DNA of 6,123 bases, from NCBI GenBank assembly GCA_031277995.1, contig JAITLH010000249.1, positions 1 through 6,123 on the forward strand, given 5' to 3'. The notes under the pieces were generated by a model that searched no databases, had not been told where the DNA came from, and saw only the letters and a program-made list of their open reading frames with translations. Origin of the DNA: Deltaproteobacteria bacterium (GTDB lineage: Bacteria; Desulfobacterota; Desulfarculia; Adiutricales; Adiutricaceae). How positions within the stretch are numbered: the stretch's first letter is position 1; the number at the start of each line of letters is the position of its first letter. Below, in pieces: positions 1 through 5,714 of the stretch. The translations under genes were made by a program, and so were the position numbers.

Positions 1-110
1 CAAAGTCAGCTATTATTTTTTTCTTTTCTCGCTCCAAATTTATTTTTTAGTTACCCACTAGCCTTGTTTTAAACCCCAATTGGCCCAAGGTTAAAAAAAC
101 GGTTCGCTAT

Positions 111-150
111 AAAAAAACCTCCCGCCAGAAAATTTCTCCGACGGTTTTTT
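111..150. terminator. Terminator-like hairpin, possibly bidirectional
   Basis: CCGCCAG (122-128) and CCGACGG (138-144) face each other across a 9-base loop. On the plus strand TTTTTT (145-150) follows at once, but the stem has two A-C mismatches. On the minus strand those pairs become G-U wobbles, giving a 7-bp stem followed by GAGG and then seven T (117-111). It could be a backup terminator for carAB and also stop a convergent gene to the left, which is not in the window. The rest of 1-322 shows no gene. Confidence 0.35.
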
Positions 151-261
151 ACCCACGCTCGATTATGGAAATTCGTTAAGCCCGTTTGCCCTAGGCCCCG
201 CTCACCGGGAGAAACCAAGCCAGAAGCCAGGCTAAAAACTTGGCCGGAAACCAGGCTCGAA

Positions 262-300
262 TCAATATAAAGGAACTTGACCCTAAAGCCAAGTCCCTTT
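262..300 (-). terminator. Probable intrinsic terminator of carAB
   Basis: On the minus strand, AAAGGGACTTG (300-290) and CAAGTTCCTTT (279-269) form an 11-bp stem with a 10-base loop, beginning 23 bases after the carB stop. One pair is G-U in the minus-strand RNA but would be an A-C mismatch in the plus-strand RNA, which supports a structure made from the carAB transcript. The tail is weak: the stem's own UUU, then AUAUUGAUU. Placement and orientation are right for the operon end; the short U tract lowers confidence. Confidence 0.6.
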
Positions 301-322
301 TATGAAAACCAAACGCTTTGAC

Positions 323-3300
323 CTATTTGGAGCGGCCCTTGCCGCCCCGGTTTGGGGCGGCGTTTAGGGCATAGGTTGGGGAGTCACCGTTTGGGCCGCC
401 TTTAGGCGAGCCCGTGGGCGCGCCGGGGCCTTTCGAAAGGTCCTTGGCGGTTACGCTCGGCTTTGGGGAGCCATGGTCGCCCGCCGAGGCCCCGTTTCCG
501 CCCTTTGCGGCCGCCTTTGGGGCCTCAATCGATGAGCCGTTGCCGCCTTTGGGGGCTGGGGGGTTTAGGCCCAGGTTCGCTTTCGAGTATTGGCTTTTGG
601 CGGAAAAATCCCTGGGGTTGGCGCCCAAAGGGGCGTTTTCCAAGGGCTGGGCGGTTAAGGGTTCCCGTTTGTAATAGTCCTGAATGGAAGTTATATGCCA
701 AGGGCTTTTTTTCCTGGCCTGGAGCCCTTTGACCACGGCTTCAAGACCGGCTATGGTCGTGATTAGGGGGATATTGCGCTTTATGGACTCGGCCCTGATG
801 TCAACCGAGTCTTTGTCGGCCCGTTTCCCGGACGCGGTATTGACCACCAACTGAACGGTATTGTTCTTTAAAAAGTCAACGATGTTTGGCCTTACGGTTC
901 TTAGCTTTTCTACTTTTTCGGCCTCGATGCCCATGGTTTTTAAGGCTTCGCAGGTTCCGCCGGTGGCGTGAAATTCGTAGCCCAATTCATGGAGTTTTTC
1001 GGCCAAAGGCAGCATGGCCTTTTTGTCCCCGTCGTATATGGTCAAAATCACTTTGCCCGAATCGGGAACGATAAGCCCGGCCCCGGCTTGGGCCTTTAGG
1101 AAGGCCAGGCCAAAATTATCGTCCATGCCCATGACCTCGCCCGTCGAGCGCATTTCCGGGCCCAATTCCACCCGGGCCCCGCTAAAGCGGCTCCAAGGCA
1201 AAACGGCTTCCTTGACGGCGTAATAATCCGGCCAGGGGTTACCCTTGAAATTAACTTCTTCCAGGCTCCGCCCGGCCATGATCTTGGCCGCGGCTTGGAT
1301 AAGGGGCCTACCCGTGGCCTTGGCCACGAAGGGGGCCGTCCGGGAGGCCCTGGGGTTGGCTTCCAAAACGAAAATTTCGCCATCCCTGGTCACGGCGAAT
1401 TGTATGTTCATTAGCCCCTTGACTTTAAGGGCCAAGCCCAAAAGTTTGGTTTGCTCGATTATTTGCTTTTGGATCTTTTTGGACAAAGTTATGGGCGGAA
1501 TGGTGCATGAGGAATCGCCCGAATGGATCCCGGCCCGCTCAATATGTTCCATGATGGCGGCGATCTCGACCTCGCGTAGATCGGCCACGGCGTCAACGTC
1601 AACCTCGGTGGCTTGGTCCAAAAATTTATCGACCAGGATCGGGTTATCCGGCCCCAGGTTAAGGCCGTAGGTCTTAAAACCGTCAACGTACTTTAAAAGA
1701 TCGCCCTCGTCGTGGATAATGCGCATGGCCCGGCCCCCAAGGACAAAGGAGGGCCTGACTATGACCGGGTAACCGATCCTATTGGCGATTTCAATGGCCG
1801 ATTGGGCGTCGGCGGCCATCCCGCCGGGCGGTTGCGAAAGGCCCAATTTCTCGACCAGGGTATTCCAGCCGTGGCGATCTTCGGCTTGGAAGATCGAGTC
1901 GGGATCGGTCCCCCATATGGGGACGCCCCGATCCTTTAAGGCTTTGGCGATGTTTAGGGGCGTTTGGCCGCCCAGTTGCACGATGACCCCGTCCGGTTTT
2001 TCCTTGTCAAATATGGCCAGGACGTCTTCCAAGGTGACCGGCTCAAAATAAAGCCTACCCACGGCGTCGTAATCGGTGGAGACGGTTTCGGGGTTGGAAT
2101 TGACCATGATGGTCGTGAAATCCATGTCGTTAAAAGTCTGGGTGGCCTTGACGCAACAGTAATCAAACTCAATGCCCTGGCCGATCCGGTTGGGCCCGCC
2201 GCCTAATATCATGACCTTGGGGGGGTCGTTTTTGATTGGGGCCGTTTCCGGCTCCGGGGATACCGGCGAGTCATAGCTGGAATAATAGTAAGGCGTCCCG
2301 GCCAAAAACTCCCCGGCGCAGGTATCGACCTGCTTAAAGTGCGGGATTACCCCGGCCTCCCGGCGCCGTTGGGACACCTGGCCGGAGTTTATGTTAAGTT
2401 CCGGTTTTGCCAGTAAGACCAGTTCCGCGATCCGATCGTCACTAAAGCCCTGGGCCTTAACGTAACGCCAATCGTCCGGGGTTATCTCGTCCCCTTGGCT
2501 AAGTTTTTCGGCCAAGGGGCCGGAAATAAACTTTTCGGCTTCCAGGATTAGCTCGATTTGGCTGACGAACCAAGGATCCAGGCCGGAAAGGTTTATGATT
2601 TCGGGGGCTTCCAAACCCAGCTTCAGGGCTTCATAGACGTACGAAAGCCTTTCCGGGTAAGGCTTGGGCAGGGCTTCCCTAACCAGGGCCAAGCGCTCGT
2701 CGGCCGTTTTGTTAGAAGGCAGTCTTAAGCATGATGAGCTTAGCCCGGATTGGCCAATCTCCAGACCCCGTATGGCTTTTTGGAGGGCTTCCCTAAAATT
2801 TCCACCGATGGCCATGGTTTCGCCAACGGCTTTCATCTCCAAACCGAGTAAGCTTGAGGCCCCGGGAAACTTTTCAAAATTAAAGCGGGGCGCCTTGACC
2901 ACGCAATAGTCCAAGGCCGGTTCGAAACAAGCCGATTTTCCGGTGATGTCGTTTTTGAGTTCGCCCAAGGTGTAACCGATGGCCAGTTTCGAAGCCACCT
3001 TCGCGATGGGAAAACCGGTGGCCTTGGAAGCCAAGGCCGAAGACCTGGACACCCTGGGGTTCATTTCGATGACCACCCGGCGGCCGGTCATGGGGTTAAT
3101 GGCGAATTGGATGTTGCAGCCGCCGTTTAAGCCAACGTTTCTGGCCACCCTTAAGGCGTCGTCGCGCATGGCTTGGTATTCTTCGTCGGTTAAGGTCTGG
3201 ATGGGCGCGACCGTGACGGAATCGCCCGTGTGGACGCCCATGGGATCGACGTTTTCGATGCCGCACACGATGATGGCGTTGTCGGCGCTGTCCCTAATCA

Positions 3301-3958
3301 TTTCCAGTTCCATCTCTTTCCAGCCGATGAGCGATTCCTCAACCAGGATTTGATGGATCGGGGACGCTTGCAAACCCCTCCAAGCCAGTAGGTTCAATTC
3401 GTCCGAGTTAAAGGCCACGCCGCCGCCGTTTCCTCCCAGGGTATAGGAAGGCCTGACGATGGCCGGAAAACCCGTGACTTGGGCGATCTCCAGCGCCTCG
3501 TCAATGCTGTGGGCCAAGCCGCTGGCCGGGATCTCCAACCCCAGGCCGGTCATTTTTTCCCTGAAAGCCTGGCGGCTTTCGGCGATTTCTATGACCTCGG
3601 GGGTGGAGCCGATCATCTTGACGTTACGGGTGGCCAGATGGTTCCCTTTATAGAGATCCATGGCTAAGTTTAAAGCGGTCTGTCCTCCAAGGATTGGTAA
3701 AATGGCGTCAACGTTTTCTTTCTCAATGATCTTAACGGCCACTTCCACGGTCATCGGTTCGATATAGGTACCGTCGGAAAGATCCGGGTCAGTCATGATG
3801 GTGGCCGGGTTGGAATTTAAAAGAATGAGCCTCACGCCCTCTTCTTTTAAGGCCTTGCAGCCCTGGGTGGCCGAGTAATCAAACTCGCAAGCCTGGCCGA
3901 TGACGATCGGTCCCGAGCCCAAGATCATTATGGTTTTCAATTCACCGTTTTTAGGCAT
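323..3958 (-). CDS. carB: Carbamoyl-phosphate synthetase large subunit with extended C-terminus
   Basis: The product makes carbamoyl phosphate from bicarbonate, CarA-derived ammonia and two ATP. From the chosen ATG it has 1211 residues, against about 1073 in E. coli. Order: pre-ATP-grasp and carboxyphosphate ATP-grasp half (about 1-400; ILGSGPIVIGQACEFDYSA, Arg169 in RPSYTLGG, Glu215, Gln284, Glu298, Asn300); oligomerisation region (about 400-555); carbamate-phosphorylating half (about 580-935; GGGPNRIGQGIEFDY, Arg735 in RPSFVLGG, Gln853, Glu866, Asn868 in EANPRASRT); MGS-like allosteric domain (about 965-1098), whose ATGGT matches the effector phosphate-binding loop of the family. All catalytic motifs are intact. 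Residues 1099-1211 (326-664) form a Gly/Pro/Ala/Lys-rich tail absent from the usual family. The ATG at 3958 was chosen because GGAGGG lies 4 bases upstream and the protein then begins like E. coli CarB; in-frame ATGs at 4003 and 3970 lie deeper inside carA. The start overlaps the carA stop (ATGCCTAA), implying translational coupling. Confidence 0.98.
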   Translation of the reverse strand: MPKNGELKTIMILGSGPIVIGQACEFDYSATQGCKALKEEGVRLILLNSNPATIMTDPDLSDGTYIEPMTVEVAVKIIEKENVDAILPILGGQTALNLAMDLYKGNHLATRNVKMIGSTPEVIEIAESRQAFREKMTGLGLEIPASGLAHSIDEALEIAQVTGFPAIVRPSYTLGGNGGGVAFNSDELNLLAWRGLQASPIHQILVEESLIGWKEMELEMIRDSADNAIIVCGIENVDPMGVHTGDSVTVAPIQTLTDEEYQAMRDDALRVARNVGLNGGCNIQFAINPMTGRRVVIEMNPRVSRSSALASKATGFPIAKVASKLAIGYTLGELKNDITGKSACFEPALDYCVVKAPRFNFEKFPGASSLLGLEMKAVGETMAIGGNFREALQKAIRGLEIGQSGLSSSCLRLPSNKTADERLALVREALPKPYPERLSYVYEALKLGLEAPEIINLSGLDPWFVSQIELILEAEKFISGPLAEKLSQGDEITPDDWRYVKAQGFSDDRIAELVLLAKPELNINSGQVSQRRREAGVIPHFKQVDTCAGEFLAGTPYYYSSYDSPVSPEPETAPIKNDPPKVMILGGGPNRIGQGIEFDYCCVKATQTFNDMDFTTIMVNSNPETVSTDYDAVGRLYFEPVTLEDVLAIFDKEKPDGVIVQLGGQTPLNIAKALKDRGVPIWGTDPDSIFQAEDRHGWNTLVEKLGLSQPPGGMAADAQSAIEIANRIGYPVIVRPSFVLGGRAMRIIHDEGDLLKYVDGFKTYGLNLGPDNPILVDKFLDQATEVDVDAVADLREVEIAAIMEHIERAGIHSGDSSCTIPPITLSKKIQKQIIEQTKLLGLALKVKGLMNIQFAVTRDGEIFVLEANPRASRTAPFVAKATGRPLIQAAAKIMAGRSLEEVNFKGNPWPDYYAVKEAVLPWSRFSGARVELGPEMRSTGEVMGMDDNFGLAFLKAQAGAGLIVPDSGKVILTIYDGDKKAMLPLAEKLHELGYEFHATGGTCEALKTMGIEAEKVEKLRTVRPNIVDFLKNNTVQLVVNTASGKRADKDSVDIRAESIKRNIPLITTIAGLEAVVKGLQARKKSPWHITSIQDYYKREPLTAQPLENAPLGANPRDFSAKSQYSKANLGLNPPAPKGGNGSSIEAPKAAAKGGNGASAGDHGSPKPSVTAKDLSKGPGAPTGSPKGGPNGDSPTYALNAAPNRGGKGRSK
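326..664 (-). other. Low-complexity C-terminal extension of CarB
   Basis: This in-frame segment encodes the 113 residues that follow the point where CarB normally ends (IQDYYKR aligns with the E. coli C-terminus VQEMHAQIK). It is rich in Gly, Pro, Ala, Asn, Ser and Lys, has few hydrophobic residues, and is net positive by my count. A degenerate motif recurs: APKGGNGSS, AAKGGNGAS, SPKGGPNGDS and a final NRGGKGRSK. The DNA repeats match (AAAGGCGGCAACGG and variants), suggesting growth by local duplication. Codon choice (GCC, GGC, AAC, CCC) resembles the body of carB, and the frame is open to a TAG at 323-325, so it appears translated. It is probably disordered; no function can be assigned from the sequence. 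Confidence 0.8.
341..361. repeat. GC-rich inverted repeat at the carB 3' end
   Basis: GCCGCCCC and GGGGCGGC form a perfect 8-bp stem around a 5-base loop, inside the last codons of carB (AAPNRGGKG). No T-run follows on the minus strand, so it is not an intrinsic terminator alone. It could act as an mRNA 3'-end stabilising hairpin or simply reflect the Gly/Pro-coding composition. Confidence 0.5.
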
Positions 3959-5132
3959 GGGTCCCTCCATCAAGCAACGTGCGGAATTTTTTGAAAAGCC
4001 CAACGGCGTCGTGCGGACCGGGCGAGGCTTCCGGATGGAATTGTACGCAAAAAGCGGGCTTGTTTAGCCACTTTAAGCCTTCGACGGTGTCGTCGTTTAG
4101 GTTCATGTGGGTGACGACAACTTGTTGTGGGAGGGATTGGGGATCGACGCAAAAAACGTGGTTTTGCGAGGTCATCCAAATTTTTTCGCTGCCTAGGTCC
4201 TGGACCGGATGGTTTAGGCCGTGATGGCCAAAGGGGAGTTTATAGGTATCGGCGCCCGCGGCCAAGCCCATGATCTGGTGACCCAAACAAATTCCGAAAA
4301 TGGGAAAATAATCCAGCTCCAGGGCCTTTTTGACCACCTTGATGGCGTAATCGCAGGCCGCCGGATCCCCGGGACCGTTAGCCAGAAACAAGCCGTCCGG
4401 GTTTTCGGCCATGATGGCTTCGAAGGAGGTGTTGGCCGGCCATACGGTCAGGTCCAGGTTTTGTTTTCGCAAGTTTCTAAGGATCGCCTTCTTAATGCCG
4501 AAATCCAAAACGGCCACGCGTTTTTTGGGCCCGGACGGATAGGCCATCTGGGGGCTGTCCAAGTACTTTTCTTCGTTGGTGTTTTTGGGGGCGTCCTGGA
4601 TGGCCTCAAGAAAATACCTTTCTTGGCAAGTCACTTCCAGGGCCAGATCCCGGCCCGTCATGGGGATGACGTTTTTGGCCTTTTGTTTGGCGATTTCGGG
4701 ATCGACCAAGGGGCCGATCCAGCCGTTTCTGGCGCCTTTTTCCCTTATGTGAAGGGTCAAGGCCCGGGTATCGACCCCGGTCAAAAAGGCCAGATCGTTT
4801 TGGTTCATGTAACTGGGCAGGGTGTTTTCCGAGAGCCAGTGGGTGACCCGGGGTTGCCAAAGCTCATGAAAGATGGCTCCGGCGGCTTGGATGGGCGGGG
4901 CTTGGTCGACGCGCTTATTGGTGCCGTAATTTCCGACGTGCGCGGTGGTAAAAACCACGATTTGACCGTGGTATGAGGGATCGGTCAAAACTTCTTGGTA
5001 GCCGCTCATGGCGGTAATGAAGATTACCTCGCCTTGGGCTTCGGAGACGTTTCCAACCAATTGGCCAAGGAAAATCGTGCCGTCGTCAAGCGTTAACGCG
5101 GCTTTTTTCGAGTTTATGAATGGGGCAGGCAT
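3951..5132 (-). CDS. carA: Carbamoyl-phosphate synthetase small (glutaminase) subunit
   Basis: The 393-residue product hydrolyses glutamine and passes ammonia to CarB for carbamoyl phosphate synthesis in the cytoplasm (pyrimidine and arginine pathways). Residues about 10-150 form the small-chain N-terminal domain (LTLDDGTIFLG, then MSGYQEVLTDPSYHGQIV and GNYGTN). Residues about 205-385 form a class I glutamine amidotransferase domain: NGPGDPAACDYAI near 252-264, the nucleophile Cys282 in FGICLGHQ, FGHHGLNHPV near 301-310, and His366/Glu368 of the triad in HPEASPGPHD. Family members such as E. coli CarA have about 380 residues, so the gene is full length. The ATG at 5132 is the only usable start: an in-frame TAG lies about 30 bases upstream and no ATG, GTG or TTG lies between it and the conserved domain. 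No clear Shine-Dalgarno precedes it; the bases just upstream read CCCCCAAACGTGCCATT. The stop codon overlaps the carB start. Identification is very secure. Confidence 0.98.
   Translation of the reverse strand: MPAPFINSKKAALTLDDGTIFLGQLVGNVSEAQGEVIFITAMSGYQEVLTDPSYHGQIVVFTTAHVGNYGTNKRVDQAPPIQAAGAIFHELWQPRVTHWLSENTLPSYMNQNDLAFLTGVDTRALTLHIREKGARNGWIGPLVDPEIAKQKAKNVIPMTGRDLALEVTCQERYFLEAIQDAPKNTNEEKYLDSPQMAYPSGPKKRVAVLDFGIKKAILRNLRKQNLDLTVWPANTSFEAIMAENPDGLFLANGPGDPAACDYAIKVVKKALELDYFPIFGICLGHQIMGLAAGADTYKLPFGHHGLNHPVQDLGSEKIWMTSQNHVFCVDPQSLPQQVVVTHMNLNDDTVEGLKWLNKPAFCVQFHPEASPGPHDAVGLFKKFRTLLDGGTHA
3963..3968 (-). promoter_or_regulatory. carB Shine-Dalgarno inside the end of carA
   Basis: The minus strand reads GGAGGGACCCATG, a strong Shine-Dalgarno 4-5 bases before the carB ATG at 3958. 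It lies within the last codons of carA. It decides the start: the in-frame ATG at 3970 overlaps this GGAGGG and has no ribosome site of its own. It also lets carB be reinitiated by ribosomes ending at the carA TAA (3951-3953). Confidence 0.8.
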
Positions 5133-5170
5133 AATGGCACGTTTGGGGGCTGTGTTAACTAACTAGCCAA

Positions 5171-5189
5171 GGCCTTAAAAAATAAGGCC
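5171..5189. repeat. Perfect hairpin about 40 bases before carA
   Basis: GGCCTTA (5171-5177) and TAAGGCC (5183-5189) form a perfect 7-bp stem around a five-base loop (AAAAA on the plus strand, UUUUU in the carA-sense RNA). No T-run follows on the minus strand, so it is not a terminator by itself. Its position in the leader could influence carA translation or mRNA stability; that is inference. Confidence 0.55.
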
Positions 5190-5216
5190 CAATGAGAACG
5201 GCAGGCTAATAGTCTC

Positions 5217-5249
5217 AAAAATTCAAACGATTGAAGGAATCGTTTTGAA
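5217..5249 (-). terminator. Attenuator-like hairpin in the carA leader
   Basis: On the minus strand TTCAAAACGATT (5249-5238) pairs with AATCGTTTGAA (5232-5222), an 11-bp stem with one bulged A and loop CCTTC, followed directly by five T (5221-5217). The form is that of an intrinsic terminator reading toward carA, ending 84 bases before its start codon. The stem is AT-rich, so termination would be weak. It could be a leaky attenuator or a processing site. No leader peptide ORF with a ribosome site was seen near it. Confidence 0.4.
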
Positions 5250-5410
5250 CTAAGAGCGTTACGTTAGTTACGTCCCGTGGCGTCGACGATAGGCAAGTAA
5301 GGCGAGATAAATCGATGACAGGCTCAGAGGATTTAAAACGTTAATAAAAGCTTTTGGGCAAATATTAGGGGGTTCCAACGACATACAACACCGATCAAAA
5401 TGGTCTGTTT

Positions 5411-5431
5411 AAAAGGGCGTAAGGCCCCTTT
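5411..5431 (-). terminator. Weak terminator-like hairpin behind the strong terminator
   Basis: AAAGGG and CCCTTT (5412-5417 and 5426-5431) pair; an alternative register uses GGGC/GCCC with a one-base bulge and a five-base loop. On the minus strand the 3' arm runs into TTTT (5414-5411). It lies about 30 bases downstream, in the minus direction, of the much stronger terminator at 5461-5484 and could be a backup to it. Confidence 0.35.
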
Positions 5432-5447
5432 AAGTTATCGTCCTTTA

Positions 5448-5470
5448 GCGTTTTTTTCTTAAAAAAACGC
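5448..5470. repeat. 10-bp inverted repeat overlapping the terminator T-run
   Basis: GCG followed by seven T (5448-5457) and seven A followed by CGC (5461-5470) form a perfect 10-bp stem with a three-base loop, CTT. It shares its right arm, including the U tract and the CGC, with the terminator at 5461-5484, so the two hairpins exclude each other in the minus-strand RNA. The structure itself is certain; its role is not. Confidence 0.65.
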
Positions 5471-5484
5471 CCCCGAAAGGGGCG
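5461..5484 (-). terminator. Strong intrinsic terminator, minus strand
   Basis: On the minus strand CGCCCC (5484-5479), loop TTTCG and GGGGCG (5473-5468) form a perfect 6-bp all-GC stem followed at once by seven T (5467-5461). This is the classic Rho-independent layout. On the plus strand the same stem has no following T-run, so it reads only toward carA. It lies about 330 bases before the carA ATG. It must end either a transcript from the right that contains no protein gene in this window, or a premature carAB leader. Confidence 0.8.
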
Positions 5485-5679
5485 GCGCTCATAAGGGATA
5501 AAACAAACCAATAGTTTAAACGGCCAGCCCAGTGGACCGTTCGCGTTTACCCTAGTCCGGAGCCAAGGCCAAATAGGCCAACTGATTCCCTTTTGGCTTA
5601 TCCAAAGCGCGAAAAAGCCATTGGGCCGCTAGGGCGCCCTCCACAAGGTCCAGACCACATCAAAGACCATGCAGGTAAC
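5461..5679 (-). ncRNA. Candidate structured RNA or carAB leader, family unknown
   Basis: Between the candidate promoter and the strong terminator lie about 219 bases that are more GC-rich than the DNA to the right and code for no credible protein. In the minus-strand RNA several stems are visible: AACGG-U-CCA with TGGCCGTT (5541-5519, 8 bp, one bulge, loop CUGGGC); TGGCTT with AAGCCA inside a flanking CCC/GGG (about 5626-5587); the palindrome AGGGCGCCCT (5640-5631); and TGGACC with GGTCCA as a possible long-range pair. The terminator forms the 3' end. I compared it from memory with 6S RNA, SRP RNA, tmRNA, RNase P RNA and cobalamin riboswitches and could assign none. It could be an independent small RNA or the attenuated leader of carAB; both remain inference. 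Confidence 0.4.
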
Positions 5680-5685
5680 GAAAGT

Positions 5686-5714
5686 ACAATATCACAAAAA
5701 TGTAGAATTAACAA
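5686..5714 (-). promoter_or_regulatory. Candidate sigma70 promoter for leftward RNA
   Basis: On the minus strand TTGTTA (5714-5709) and TATTGT (5691-5686) are separated by exactly 17 bases. Each matches four of six consensus positions, within AT-rich DNA. A start about seven bases later, near 5679, would place the whole inverted-repeat-rich region 5461-5679 downstream of it. This is the best promoter-like pair I found upstream of carA, but AT-rich spacers give such matches by chance fairly often. Confidence 0.4.

Larger units (their letters stand above)
5133..5460 (-). promoter_or_regulatory. carA upstream spacer with serial hairpins, no gene
   Basis: These 328 bases lie between the strong minus-strand terminator at 5461-5484 and the carA start. 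No credible open frame is visible. The stretch holds three inverted repeats, listed separately. Promoter signals for carA are poor: TAATAT on the minus strand near 5364-5369, and TTGCCC (5361-5356) followed 18 bases later by TTTAAA (5337-5332), are the best I find and neither is convincing. No PyrR-type binding loop or Shine-Dalgarno was recognised. It is presumably the carAB 5' untranslated region, at least in part. Confidence 0.5.

Noticed and set aside
1313..1328. Inverted repeat CGTGGCC-TT-GGCCACG inside carB, and a similar GGCCTTGG/CCAAGGCC pair near 3021-3040
   Set aside because: Both encode conserved Ala-Lys-Ala type residues with this genome's preferred GCC and AAG codons. Codon bias explains them without a regulatory role.
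3959..4003. Longer carB start adding 15 residues upstream of the chosen ATG
   Set aside because: The extra residues are encoded inside the carA C-terminus and match nothing in the family, while the ATG at 3958 has a well-placed GGAGGG and gives the usual CarB N-terminus.
5519..5610. Words on the minus strand resembling a cobalamin riboswitch (AAAAGGGAATC, and CCACTGGG further on)
   Set aside because: The central conserved core expected between them (the GC-rich segment with CCCGC and ACTG) is absent and the spacing is wrong, so it is probably coincidence.
5630..5671. 13-residue minus-strand ORF MVFDVVWTLWRAP with two Trp codons, resembling a leader peptide
   Set aside because: No ribosome site precedes its ATG, the downstream genes are carAB rather than a tryptophan operon, and the Trp codons are not tied to an evident antiterminator stem.
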